The position numbers were made by a program, and so were the translations under genes. A model generated the notes under the pieces. It saw nothing but the letters and a program-made list of their open reading frames with translations, had not been told where the DNA came from and did no database searches. Source: FEN-1350 sp964643355 (GTDB lineage: Bacteria; Planctomycetota; Phycisphaerae; Sedimentisphaerales; Anaerohalosphaeraceae). From it: DNA of 64,000 bases. Of the stretch, positions 51,354 to 60,000 are shown piece by piece. Location of the stretch: NCBI GenBank assembly GCA_964643355.1, contig CAZXPW010000001.1, positions 62,001 to 126,000 on the forward strand, given 5' to 3'. Position 1 is the stretch's first letter. Every line of letters starts with the position of its first letter.

Positions 51354-52610
51354 ATGAAACAATACATTCCCTTCTTGATCGGCCTGTTGATGGTCCCGGC
51401 AGTGTTAGCCGTCGAAACTACATCCATAGAAGGCCAACTCGCCGTCCTGCGCGACTCGGCCCGCAAAGAGGTCTTCGACGGTATTTTGCCCTTCTGGCTC
51501 AAAAACTGCGTCGATCCGGCCGGCGGCTTTTACGGCCGCGTGACCAACGCCGGCAAGCCCATCGCCGACGCACCCAAGGGGCTGGTCCTCAACAGCCGCA
51601 TCCTGTGGACCTTCTCCGCCGCGTATAACCAGACCCGTAACGCCGAATACCTCACGACCGCCACCCGCGCCTACGACTACCTGATCGCCCATTTCCTCGA
51701 CAAGCAAACCGGCGGCTACTACTGGATGCTCGACGCCAAGGGTTCGCCCGTCGATGACAAATTCGAACTCTACGGCATGTCCTTTGTCGTCTATTCGCTG
51801 TCCGAATACTCCACCGCCGCCAAATCCAAACCCGCCCTCGAACAGGCCGTCAAACTCTTTGACCTCATCCAGGCCAAGGCCCACGACCCCAAAGACGGCG
51901 GCTACTTCGAATCCTTCACCCGCGACTGGAAACCGCTGCCCAAATCCACGATGGCCTATGGCATCGACAACGGCGTCAAGACGATGAACACCCATCTGCA
52001 CCTGCTGGAGGCCTTTACCACTTTCTACCGTGCCTACCCCGAACCGAGGGCCAAGGCCGCCCTGCAGGAACTGATGGACATCTTCTACGATCACATCCTT
52101 GACACCGATAAAGGATACTGCCGACTATTCTTCGAACGCGACTGGACGAATATCAACGACACGATTTCCTTCGGCCACGACATTGAGGCCGCATGGCTCC
52201 TGTGCAATGCCGCCGACGCCCTCGGCGACGCCAGGCAGATCGACAAGACCCGCGCCGTTGCCGTCAAGATCGCCGACGCGGTCCTCAAACGCGGGCTCGA
52301 CACCGACGGCGGCCTCGTGTACGAGGCCGACCCCGACAAGATCACCAACCGGACCAAGGACTGGTGGCCGCAGGCCGAGACTCTGGTGGGGATGTTCAAT
52401 GCCTGGCAGATCTCCAAAGAGCCGCGGTTCTTCGACGCGACGATCCGCTGCTGGGAGTTCACGCAAAAAAACATCATCGACAAAAAATACGGCGACTGGT
52501 ATTTTTCCGCCGCAGCGAGCCACCCGGATGATGCCCTAAAGGTCTCCGAATGGAAAGCTCCCTACCACAATGGCCGCGCCTGCATGGAGTTGGTCAAACG
52601 AATAAAATAA
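51354..52610 (+). CDS. Exported AGE-family epimerase (cellobiose 2-epimerase-like)
   Basis: 418 residues from the ATG at 51354, with AAAGG eight bases upstream. A signal peptide covers about 1-18 (YIPFLIGLLMVPAVLA). The (alpha/alpha)6 barrel has RILWTFSAAYNQTRN at about 80, KFELYGMSFVVYSLSEY at about 136, MNTHLHLLEAFTTFYRAYPE at about 210 (active-site His), SFGHDIEAAWLLCNAADALG at about 265 (second catalytic His) and EWKAPYHNGRACMELVKR at the end (third His). These are the cellobiose/mannobiose 2-epimerase positions. Those enzymes turn cellobiose into glucosyl-mannose or mannobiose into mannosyl-glucose and are normally cytoplasmic; a secreted version is unusual. Confidence 0.86.
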   Translation: MKQYIPFLIGLLMVPAVLAVETTSIEGQLAVLRDSARKEVFDGILPFWLKNCVDPAGGFYGRVTNAGKPIADAPKGLVLNSRILWTFSAAYNQTRNAEYLTTATRAYDYLIAHFLDKQTGGYYWMLDAKGSPVDDKFELYGMSFVVYSLSEYSTAAKSKPALEQAVKLFDLIQAKAHDPKDGGYFESFTRDWKPLPKSTMAYGIDNGVKTMNTHLHLLEAFTTFYRAYPEPRAKAALQELMDIFYDHILDTDKGYCRLFFERDWTNINDTISFGHDIEAAWLLCNAADALGDARQIDKTRAVAVKIADAVLKRGLDTDGGLVYEADPDKITNRTKDWWPQAETLVGMFNAWQISKEPRFFDATIRCWEFTQKNIIDKKYGDWYFSAAASHPDDALKVSEWKAPYHNGRACMELVKRIK

Positions 52611-52644
52611 ACCTTTCCGGCTCTTATTCCGGGAGGATACCCAA

Positions 52645-55284
52645 TTGAAGATTGAAAATCGAAAATTGAAAATTTTACACCTGGTTGTCCTAACCACGCT
52701 TACGACTTACCTCTCGGCCGAATCCCTCAAAATCCCCGCCACCAAAGATAATTCCATCGTGCTTGTCGATAACGAATGGACCGAGAACGCCGGATCGGCC
52801 GGCCGAATTCGTATCAAGGGCAACCAGCATCTGGTCGCAATGGATTTCGACTGGTCATCGCTTAAAGGTAAAGTCGTCGCCAGTGCCGAACTGGTTTGCT
52901 TTCGAGGTGAACAATCCATCGCGGGCCTGACGATCTCGACGATTCAAGCGCCATGGGATGAACAGAAATCCAATGCCCTTTCGTCGGGCCTCAATCCCGA
53001 TGGCTGGGCCTGGCCCGGATCGCGATTTCCGACCGTCGCCGGCGGAAATAGCTTCTCGCTGCTATGCCAATCACCATCGCGGATGGAAGGCGACACCTAC
53101 CACTGGGCCGTCGATCCTGCATTGATCCTGGCCAATATCGTCGGCGCCGCATACGGCTTGTGTCTGCACGAATGGTCCGCCGACTATTCCCGGAATCCCA
53201 CCATCTTTTCTCGTGAACAATCGGCCAAGCAGCCTTGTCTATTGGTGACGGTTGCCGAAAAAACCGACCTTCCGCTGCCTCTGCCGCCGACGAACTTGAC
53301 CGTGTCGGAACCGGTCGATCCCAATGATCTTCGGATATTGTTCACAGCGCCCAACTCCGGGTTTGCATACGAAGTTCTCGTCAACGACAACCCCCTGCCG
53401 CGATGGAACATACCATTCGTCCAGCCCGGCATAACGCAAGCCGTGTCTCTTCGGGACATCCACTTTTCCGCCAAGACGGATTTGAATATCGAAATCCGAA
53501 CAATCGACGGGCTCGGCCGCAAATCCAATCTGGCCAACTTAACCTTACGCATTCCAAAACCCGGCCAATTTCCGATTGCCGATTTTTCTGCGACGGCCGC
53601 ACAATCGCCCCGATATCCGGATCTGTGCGCAATTCCTGCCTTGGATAAATACGACTCGGTGGGAAAACCCGTTGGCGTTCTCCCCGACGATTATCGTAAT
53701 CGAAACGAAATTTATGACGGACAAACGATCCGCCTGAAAGCCGCATGCGGCGAGGTGGTCTCTGTCCTGCTGCTGATCAGGGGTAAAGGTTCCGTAACCA
53801 TCAAATGCGATCTGCCCCTGCGCGCCGATTTTTCACAGGCCCTCTTCGTCAAATCCGGCGACCGTATGATCCCGGATCCGCTGGTACCCTTCAAATCGCT
53901 GACCCTATCAACCGAACAGGATACCCCAGTGTGTCTGGATGTATTCGTTCCTTTTGACCTGACCTCGGAACGCATCACTGGTTCGATTACCCTTTCCGAC
54001 GGCCGCTCATTGCCCATCGAACTGACGATCCTGCCTTTCGCAATCCCGCGCCGCGCCTCGTTTCTATGCGAGATGAACTCCTACGGCCTGCCCGATCGCG
54101 TCAAAACCTTCTACAACCTCCAGCAAATCGCCTATGACCACCGCTGTCATGTCAACATCCTCTATTACTCGCACAATACCGCCGCTCCCGGTTCGCGCAA
54201 GACCAACCTCGACATGGTCCTGCCTGACGGCCGACGGATGAACCAGAACCGATTCAATGACATCGCTCCGGGTGCCGACCACGGTTTCTGGGATGACTTC
54301 ATCACGGCCTTCGGTCCCTACCTTTCCGGCCAGTGTTTTGCCAAGGGCCACCGCGGCCCGATCCCGGCTCCGGGTTTCTACCTGCCCTTCCACGAGAGCT
54401 GGCCGCTGCATGTCCGACAGTTCTTCAATGGCAGTCCGGATGCATACGCCGCCTTCGTCGAACATCCTGAATACGAAATAACATTCTCGAATATACTGGC
54501 CGATTTTCTGGCCGTCGCTCAGAAACAGGGCTGGACCGAGACGGGCTTTCAACTGTACCTCAACAACAAGGGTTCCCTGCACGATCCGCGCAAGGCCCCG
54601 TGGATTCTCGACGAGCCGGCCGATTACTGGGACTTCCGTGCTTTGGCTTTTTATGCCGACATGACGCGAAAAACCAAAGGGAACCTCTGCCCCATCAAGA
54701 TTGATTATCGAATCGACATTTCTCGTCCCGAATTCGACCGGGGCCAACTGGATCGCAAGGCCGACTTGTGGGTTACCAGTTCCGACGCAATGCGTCACTT
54801 CGGACGGCTGGTGACCGACCGTTCGCGGGCAACCGGTGAAACGATCTGGGTCTATGGCACCTCCAATGACCCGGCGACCTCCAATCGTCAGACTCTCGGC
54901 TGGGTTTTATGGGCCTGGCGAAACGGCGCGACCGGCATCGTTCCCTGGCAGACGATCAATACCGACGGTTCGGCTCTTAAGCAGGCCGATCCACTTGGCA
55001 TTTTCATCTACGACAAGCAGGCCGATGGTTCGATTGCTATCCGACCGAGTCTGCGACTCAAGGCCTACCTCCGAGCCCAGCAGGAGATTGAATATCTGAA
55101 TTTGGCGATGGCCAAACCCGGAATCACCCAACCCAAGATCAATCGCTTGTTCGACGCTTGCCTGCGTCTCGATGCCCGAGTCGATAAAACCTCCGTTGAG
55201 GATGCCGGTACCGTGGTATTTGGTAATCTGTCCCCGGATGCCCTCCGCCGTCTCCACGAATCTCTGATTCAACTCTTGAAGTAG
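52645..55284 (+). CDS. Large secreted DUF4091-type protein with DNRLRE-like N-domain
   Basis: 879 residues with a TTG start at 52645, supported by GGGAGGA seven bases upstream; later ATGs fall inside the N-terminal domain. Signal peptide at about 1-26 (LHLVVLTTLTTYLSA). Residues about 30-200 are DNRLRE-like (SIVLVDNEWTENAGSAGRI, LVAMDFDWSSLKGKVVASAE). A fibronectin-like domain sits at about 212-300. The region at about 330-470 is beta-rich, then a barrel with FLCEMNSYGLPDRVKTFYNL and WILDEPADYWDFRALAFYAD. The end, TLGWVLWAWRNGATGIVPWQ and RPSLRLKAYLRAQQEIEYLN, is the DUF4091 signature. Family members are glycoside-hydrolase-like; the reaction is unknown. Third gene of the rightward glycan group. 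Confidence 0.84.
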   Translation: MKIENRKLKILHLVVLTTLTTYLSAESLKIPATKDNSIVLVDNEWTENAGSAGRIRIKGNQHLVAMDFDWSSLKGKVVASAELVCFRGEQSIAGLTISTIQAPWDEQKSNALSSGLNPDGWAWPGSRFPTVAGGNSFSLLCQSPSRMEGDTYHWAVDPALILANIVGAAYGLCLHEWSADYSRNPTIFSREQSAKQPCLLVTVAEKTDLPLPLPPTNLTVSEPVDPNDLRILFTAPNSGFAYEVLVNDNPLPRWNIPFVQPGITQAVSLRDIHFSAKTDLNIEIRTIDGLGRKSNLANLTLRIPKPGQFPIADFSATAAQSPRYPDLCAIPALDKYDSVGKPVGVLPDDYRNRNEIYDGQTIRLKAACGEVVSVLLLIRGKGSVTIKCDLPLRADFSQALFVKSGDRMIPDPLVPFKSLTLSTEQDTPVCLDVFVPFDLTSERITGSITLSDGRSLPIELTILPFAIPRRASFLCEMNSYGLPDRVKTFYNLQQIAYDHRCHVNILYYSHNTAAPGSRKTNLDMVLPDGRRMNQNRFNDIAPGADHGFWDDFITAFGPYLSGQCFAKGHRGPIPAPGFYLPFHESWPLHVRQFFNGSPDAYAAFVEHPEYEITFSNILADFLAVAQKQGWTETGFQLYLNNKGSLHDPRKAPWILDEPADYWDFRALAFYADMTRKTKGNLCPIKIDYRIDISRPEFDRGQLDRKADLWVTSSDAMRHFGRLVTDRSRATGETIWVYGTSNDPATSNRQTLGWVLWAWRNGATGIVPWQTINTDGSALKQADPLGIFIYDKQADGSIAIRPSLRLKAYLRAQQEIEYLNLAMAKPGITQPKINRLFDACLRLDARVDKTSVEDAGTVVFGNLSPDALRRLHESLIQLLK

Positions 55285-55630
55285 AACGCATCGATATTGA
55301 ATCTCGCACCTTCGGCTGGGGTTTGAACCAACCAATTCATTCTGAACAGAGCATTTAATCCGCTCGTTTTGATGTTTCTGACCGGAAAAATTTTTCTCGT
55401 TTCGATGCCATTTCGATGATGTTTCAAAATTACACCCGGAAGCATTGGGCTTTCTTATTTCACTCTCAGGAACCGCTTACCAATTCGCGGTGGGTTCGAC
55501 CAATAATCCCGCGTTTCAGTTTGCAAGAAAAGAAAATATAAAGATTAAAAGATATAAAAAAACAGCAGAAATGGGATAATTATTTCGTATGGTTTACGGT
55601 GAGGAAAAACCTCATGTGAAGGGAAAAACT
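55285..55630. other. AT-rich intergenic region upstream of the orphan PilX-like gene
   Basis: 346 bases. The part at 55510-55580 is very AT-rich (AAGAAAATATAAAGATTAAA) and probably holds the promoter. A hairpin TGAGG-AAAAA-CCTCA at 55599-55613 lies just before the ribosome site. No gene seen. Confidence 0.4.
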
Positions 55631-57031
55631 ATGGACAAGGTACATCGAATTTATGCTTCGCGGCGCGGAATTGCTTTGGTTCTATCCCTGGTGTTTCTCT
55701 TGGTGTTTTCGGCTCTTTCTTTGGGTCTTTTTACGACATCTCAGGCCAATATTCAAGCGGCTTCCAATCATGTTCTGGCCAATCGGGCCCTGATGGCCGC
55801 GGAAGGCGGCCTGGAATTTATTAAACACTGGATGAGCCGGATTCATCTGGCCGGATATATCAACCCCGATTATCGGTATGTGTATCTCAGACATTATCTG
55901 GCCGTGGATATGCAGAATAATTCAATCGCCGATGTCGTCGAAAACGATTACCTGTGGATTGGGTTCCAGTCGGGTGGAATCGTCCTCAATGCCGGCGGAG
56001 ATCGATTTACCGCCGTTTTATATCCCATCGATAGCAGCCGGGTTCAGATCGTTATTTCCGGGATATCGGGAACCTTGCAACGAAATCTATCCGCTCAGTT
56101 CACCTTTGGCGTGCGGCAGGATTCCGTATTCAATTACGGCGTGGCAACCAAAGGCCCCTTGAATCTCAACGGAAATATCGAAATCACAGGCGTTAATCTG
56201 GCAGTGGAAGCGGATGTCTATATTGAAAGCGATTCGAATGTCAACGCGTTATCGATTATCGGAAATTCCCAGATCGCCGGAGATGTCAAGATCACCAATC
56301 CCAGTGCGGTCGTCACCCTCCAGGGCGGTCAGGCCGGCATCGGCGGCGAAACAGGCGAAGAAGCCATCGCCAACCATGTTCTAACCGGTGTCCCCCATAC
56401 CCAGTTTCCTTATCCCAATGCCACTTCGTTTGAACATTATGCTACGGGGATGACCATCACTTCTTCAACCGACCTTAAAAAGATCGGACCTCTTGTAAAC
56501 GCCAAGATCGCTCCCAACACCAACCCCGTCTTTAACAGCAACATCACGATTCAGGGAATCCTATATATAGAATCCCCCAATATTGTCACCTTTGGAGGAA
56601 ATGTCGATATCACGGGCCTGATCATTGCCGAAGGCAGTTGGACCGACAACACCGCAACCAACAAAATGGATTTCCAGGGAAATGTCTCAAGCCATAGTGT
56701 CAGCGAACTGCCCGAAGATTCGAAGTTTGACGGGTTGCGAGATGCCAGGGGAACCTTCCTGATGGCGCCTGGTTTCAGTGTTTCCTTCGGAGGAAACTTT
56801 GGAACCCTCAACGGCGCCATCGCCGGCAATGGGATTAACTTTTATGGAAACGCCGGCGGTACCATTGCCGGATCGGTGGTCAATTACTCCCCTACGCCTA
56901 TGACTCTGTCCGGAAACAGCGATCTGTACTTCAACCGCTCCGGAGTCAACGATATTCCCACCGGCTTTGTATCGGAAATCGTCATGCACTTTGATCCCGT
57001 TTCGTATAGCGAAAATGTTGAATGTCAGTGA
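55631..57031 (+). CDS. Orphan PilX-like surface protein with beta-helix repeats
   Basis: 466 residues from the ATG at 55631 (AAGGGA upstream). The N-terminus RRGIALVLSLVFLLVFSALS is a pilin-like helix, followed by NRALMAAEGGLEFIKHWMSR, the PilX motif (AEGGLEF). The remaining 400 residues are rich in short strands with repeats such as LNLNGNIEITGVNLAVEADV, IIGNSQIAGDVKITNPSAVV, VDITGLIIAEGSW and NGINFYGNAGGTIAGSVVNY, consistent with a bactofilin/beta-helix-like stalk. It resembles the operon PilX at 39.9-41.6 kb in layout. It lies apart from other pilus genes, among glycosidases. Possibly a surface adhesin that uses the same assembly machine. Convergent with the GH95-GH38 gene, whose stop is four bases away. 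Confidence 0.75.
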   Translation: MDKVHRIYASRRGIALVLSLVFLLVFSALSLGLFTTSQANIQAASNHVLANRALMAAEGGLEFIKHWMSRIHLAGYINPDYRYVYLRHYLAVDMQNNSIADVVENDYLWIGFQSGGIVLNAGGDRFTAVLYPIDSSRVQIVISGISGTLQRNLSAQFTFGVRQDSVFNYGVATKGPLNLNGNIEITGVNLAVEADVYIESDSNVNALSIIGNSQIAGDVKITNPSAVVTLQGGQAGIGGETGEEAIANHVLTGVPHTQFPYPNATSFEHYATGMTITSSTDLKKIGPLVNAKIAPNTNPVFNSNITIQGILYIESPNIVTFGGNVDITGLIIAEGSWTDNTATNKMDFQGNVSSHSVSELPEDSKFDGLRDARGTFLMAPGFSVSFGGNFGTLNGAIAGNGINFYGNAGGTIAGSVVNYSPTPMTLSGNSDLYFNRSGVNDIPTGFVSEIVMHFDPVSYSENVECQ

Positions 57032-57034
57032 TTT

Positions 57035-60000
57035 TCATGGGTTGATTTCAATTCGCAGGGTTTCGATCCCAAACGGCCCAACCTCGGCGCGGACCGCATG
57101 CGGTTCAAATGGCACCTCACGGTCCCGCTGCTCGACAAGATTGGTTCGGCTGCACTGACGGATCCGCACCTGCGGCAGTTGGACGACGGCCGTGGCCGGT
57201 TTGCCTTCGGTTTCGATCAGCCGGAGGATCAGGCCTCGGCCGTCTTCGGCTTGCTTGACGGTCATCAGAAACACATTCGCCGGTTCGACCGAACAGAATC
57301 CCTCCGTCGGTTCAATCCGGCCGTCTTTTTTGCCTTCAACCTGCACGGCGATCAGCGGATTGGCAAACGACCAGCCAAAATCGCGGCAACCTCCCTTCGT
57401 CCAGTCGCCTTTATGCGAGGTCAGAGAGTAACGAAACAGGATATCGCCCTGCTGCACCGGTTGAAAGTTCGTTCGGAAATTGCTGTCCATCACGAACGCA
57501 TAGATATGCCCTTTGCTCAATTGCTCGGCTGTCGTAAACGGTTGCCCGAATTTCGGCGGCGTCAATCCATGATGGGCCTGCGAGACATAACACGGCCACA
57601 ATCCCCCGAATTCCATCAGGTGCGATTCGGCCGCCGAAAGGATCACTCCAATCTTGCCGTCAGACACATCCGCCCAGTGCTGGACGGCATAGTAGTTTGA
57701 ATTCGAGCCAGGGAACTGGTCCTTCAGCGGCTCGATAACAGAGTCGGTTCCTTCGTAGCGGAACTGCGGCTTGTCAACGGCGAACGGAAACGCAAAATAG
57801 ACCTCCATCAGCGGTGAGGAATCCTTCAACACCCGGTTGGCCAGATCCACGCGTTTGATCTTGTTGTAGAGCGTCACCTCCTGAATCACCTGTGGACATC
57901 CCGGCGCCGATGCCGTCGATGTGATACCGGCAACGATCGTTCCATTAACCGCGGGCCGAACTTGGATCTGGCCTGGACCGGTCAGGTTTCCAGTCGGCAC
58001 TGACTTGATGATGATCTGATTAAAAGCGGCATCTGCTACAGCATCGACCAGTTCGCGCTGCAGTATTTTATCGAATACACTCTTAATCCCGCCTCGCTGC
58101 GCATCCATCTCCACACGGAAGAAATCATTTTCCAATGTCGTGCCTTCGGCCTTCAGTTGGGTTTCAAAAACCGGCGACTTGCCGGTCTCGACAATCCGGT
58201 AGGTTCGGCACCCCAGCGACGGAACATCTTCGGCGACAAAGATCAGATCCGTCATTTCATGGACCTCATAGCTTCCGCGTGCAAAGCGATACGCAGAATA
58301 CGCGGATGGTGTCAGCGGACCGGCAAGCGATGTCAGTTGATATGGAACCTTCGCGCCCGTCGATACATCGACCAGTTCGAAGGCCTTGGGCGCGGTAAAC
58401 TTGGCCACCCGCACGACATCCGTCCGCGCTATCGCCAGCGGGTTGAGCACGACGATATGCCTTCCGCCTTCGGTCCGCTTGACCTCCTGAGCAATGGTTT
58501 CGGCCGAACGATTCAGCGTCATATCGGCAAGACCGGCCGCCCGAAGAGCATATAAGCTTTTCTCGTGCCAGGCCCAGTCCTGTTCCGGCCCCGCCGGATA
58601 GGCCTTGCCCCAGGTGTGCTCGTCGTAGAGTATCATGTTGTCGTACGCGCTGCGGATCGCCTCGGCCGGATACTCCCGGCCCAGCAGCGATGCAACTGTC
58701 GCCAGTTTCTCCGCCGCCGCCAACCGCGAGTGTGTCGTGCGATTGACCGTCGTCTCCCGGGCTGTCGAAATGGCGCCGACCACATAATCGGTATCGGGCA
58801 GCTCGCCCCGGAAAGTTCGGATGTCCTTGCATTGTTTTTCAAGCTTGTCGAAAAACATCGCATTGGTCGCCACCACCAATCGCGGATAGGCCCACTTGGC
58901 ATTCCACTCCCGCACAATCCGGCTGATTTGCATATCCGGCGGGCAGTTGTCAACGCCATTGTGAATGTATCGCAGCGTATCAAAGGGACACCCCTGCCGG
59001 TCCAGCCCTTCGAGCATCGTCGGCAATCGTGTATATACTTCGTCGTACGAGGACGGCCCGACAACATCATGGAAAAAACCGTAGCTGCTCTGATAATACA
59101 CCAGAACTTTTTTGCCATCCGGCCCTTCCCACCAGAACGCATCCGGCCGCCCATAACGGAGGATCGCATTCTCATCCCAGAAGGTGTGAATGTCATTTCT
59201 CCCCCACTCAAAGTAAGTCGGGCATCCGGCGAAGAAATACTTCACGCCCGCCCCCGCTAATACCGTCGGCAGCGACCAGCTCAACCCCGGCACATCGGTG
59301 ATCGACCCGCACTGTATCTGTCCGCCCAGCCGTTGCTGCATCCGGAATGACGGATACATCAGCCGAATCCCTTCTTCGTGTCCCGACAGGCAACTGATCT
59401 GGTTACCGAACAAGGCGCCGATTTCAATCCGGCCCTCAGCCACAAAGCGGGCGAGCTTGTCAATCGTCTCCTTGGGCCGATTTTCGAGATAGTGCTGCAG
59501 CGACCATCCGGCCTCTACCGTATAACGGTACTTCGCCTCGTCCGGCCAATCCGATGTATCTTCACAAAAGCGTATGATATTGTCGTAAAACCCGTCGAAA
59601 CTCCGCATCACATGCTCGATTGTGTCCGTATACCCCAAGTCATGATGCGTGATCGGAACCAGACAGACTTCCCAATGCCGCTGTTTCGGCCAGATTGTTT
59701 CGCGACGAATCGTCTCATGTCCCGCCGTGAGAACAACGACAACGGGTTTGCCCTCGACCCCCTCCGGCACACGAATCCACACGGAGTTTCGCGCCGAAGA
59801 AATTTTTTCGGAAATCGCCTCCCCTGATTGATTGCCCACTTTCGTCTCAAGCGAAATTGTCGCGACCGGGCCGGGATTGTCGATCACGACCTCGGCCATC
59901 TGCTGCAGTGATTCGCCATCTTTGACATAAAAAACCGTCGGTTTGACTTCTATTATCGCAATTTGCGAAACAAGTTGCTCGTTCAGCGTAACGCTTTGCC

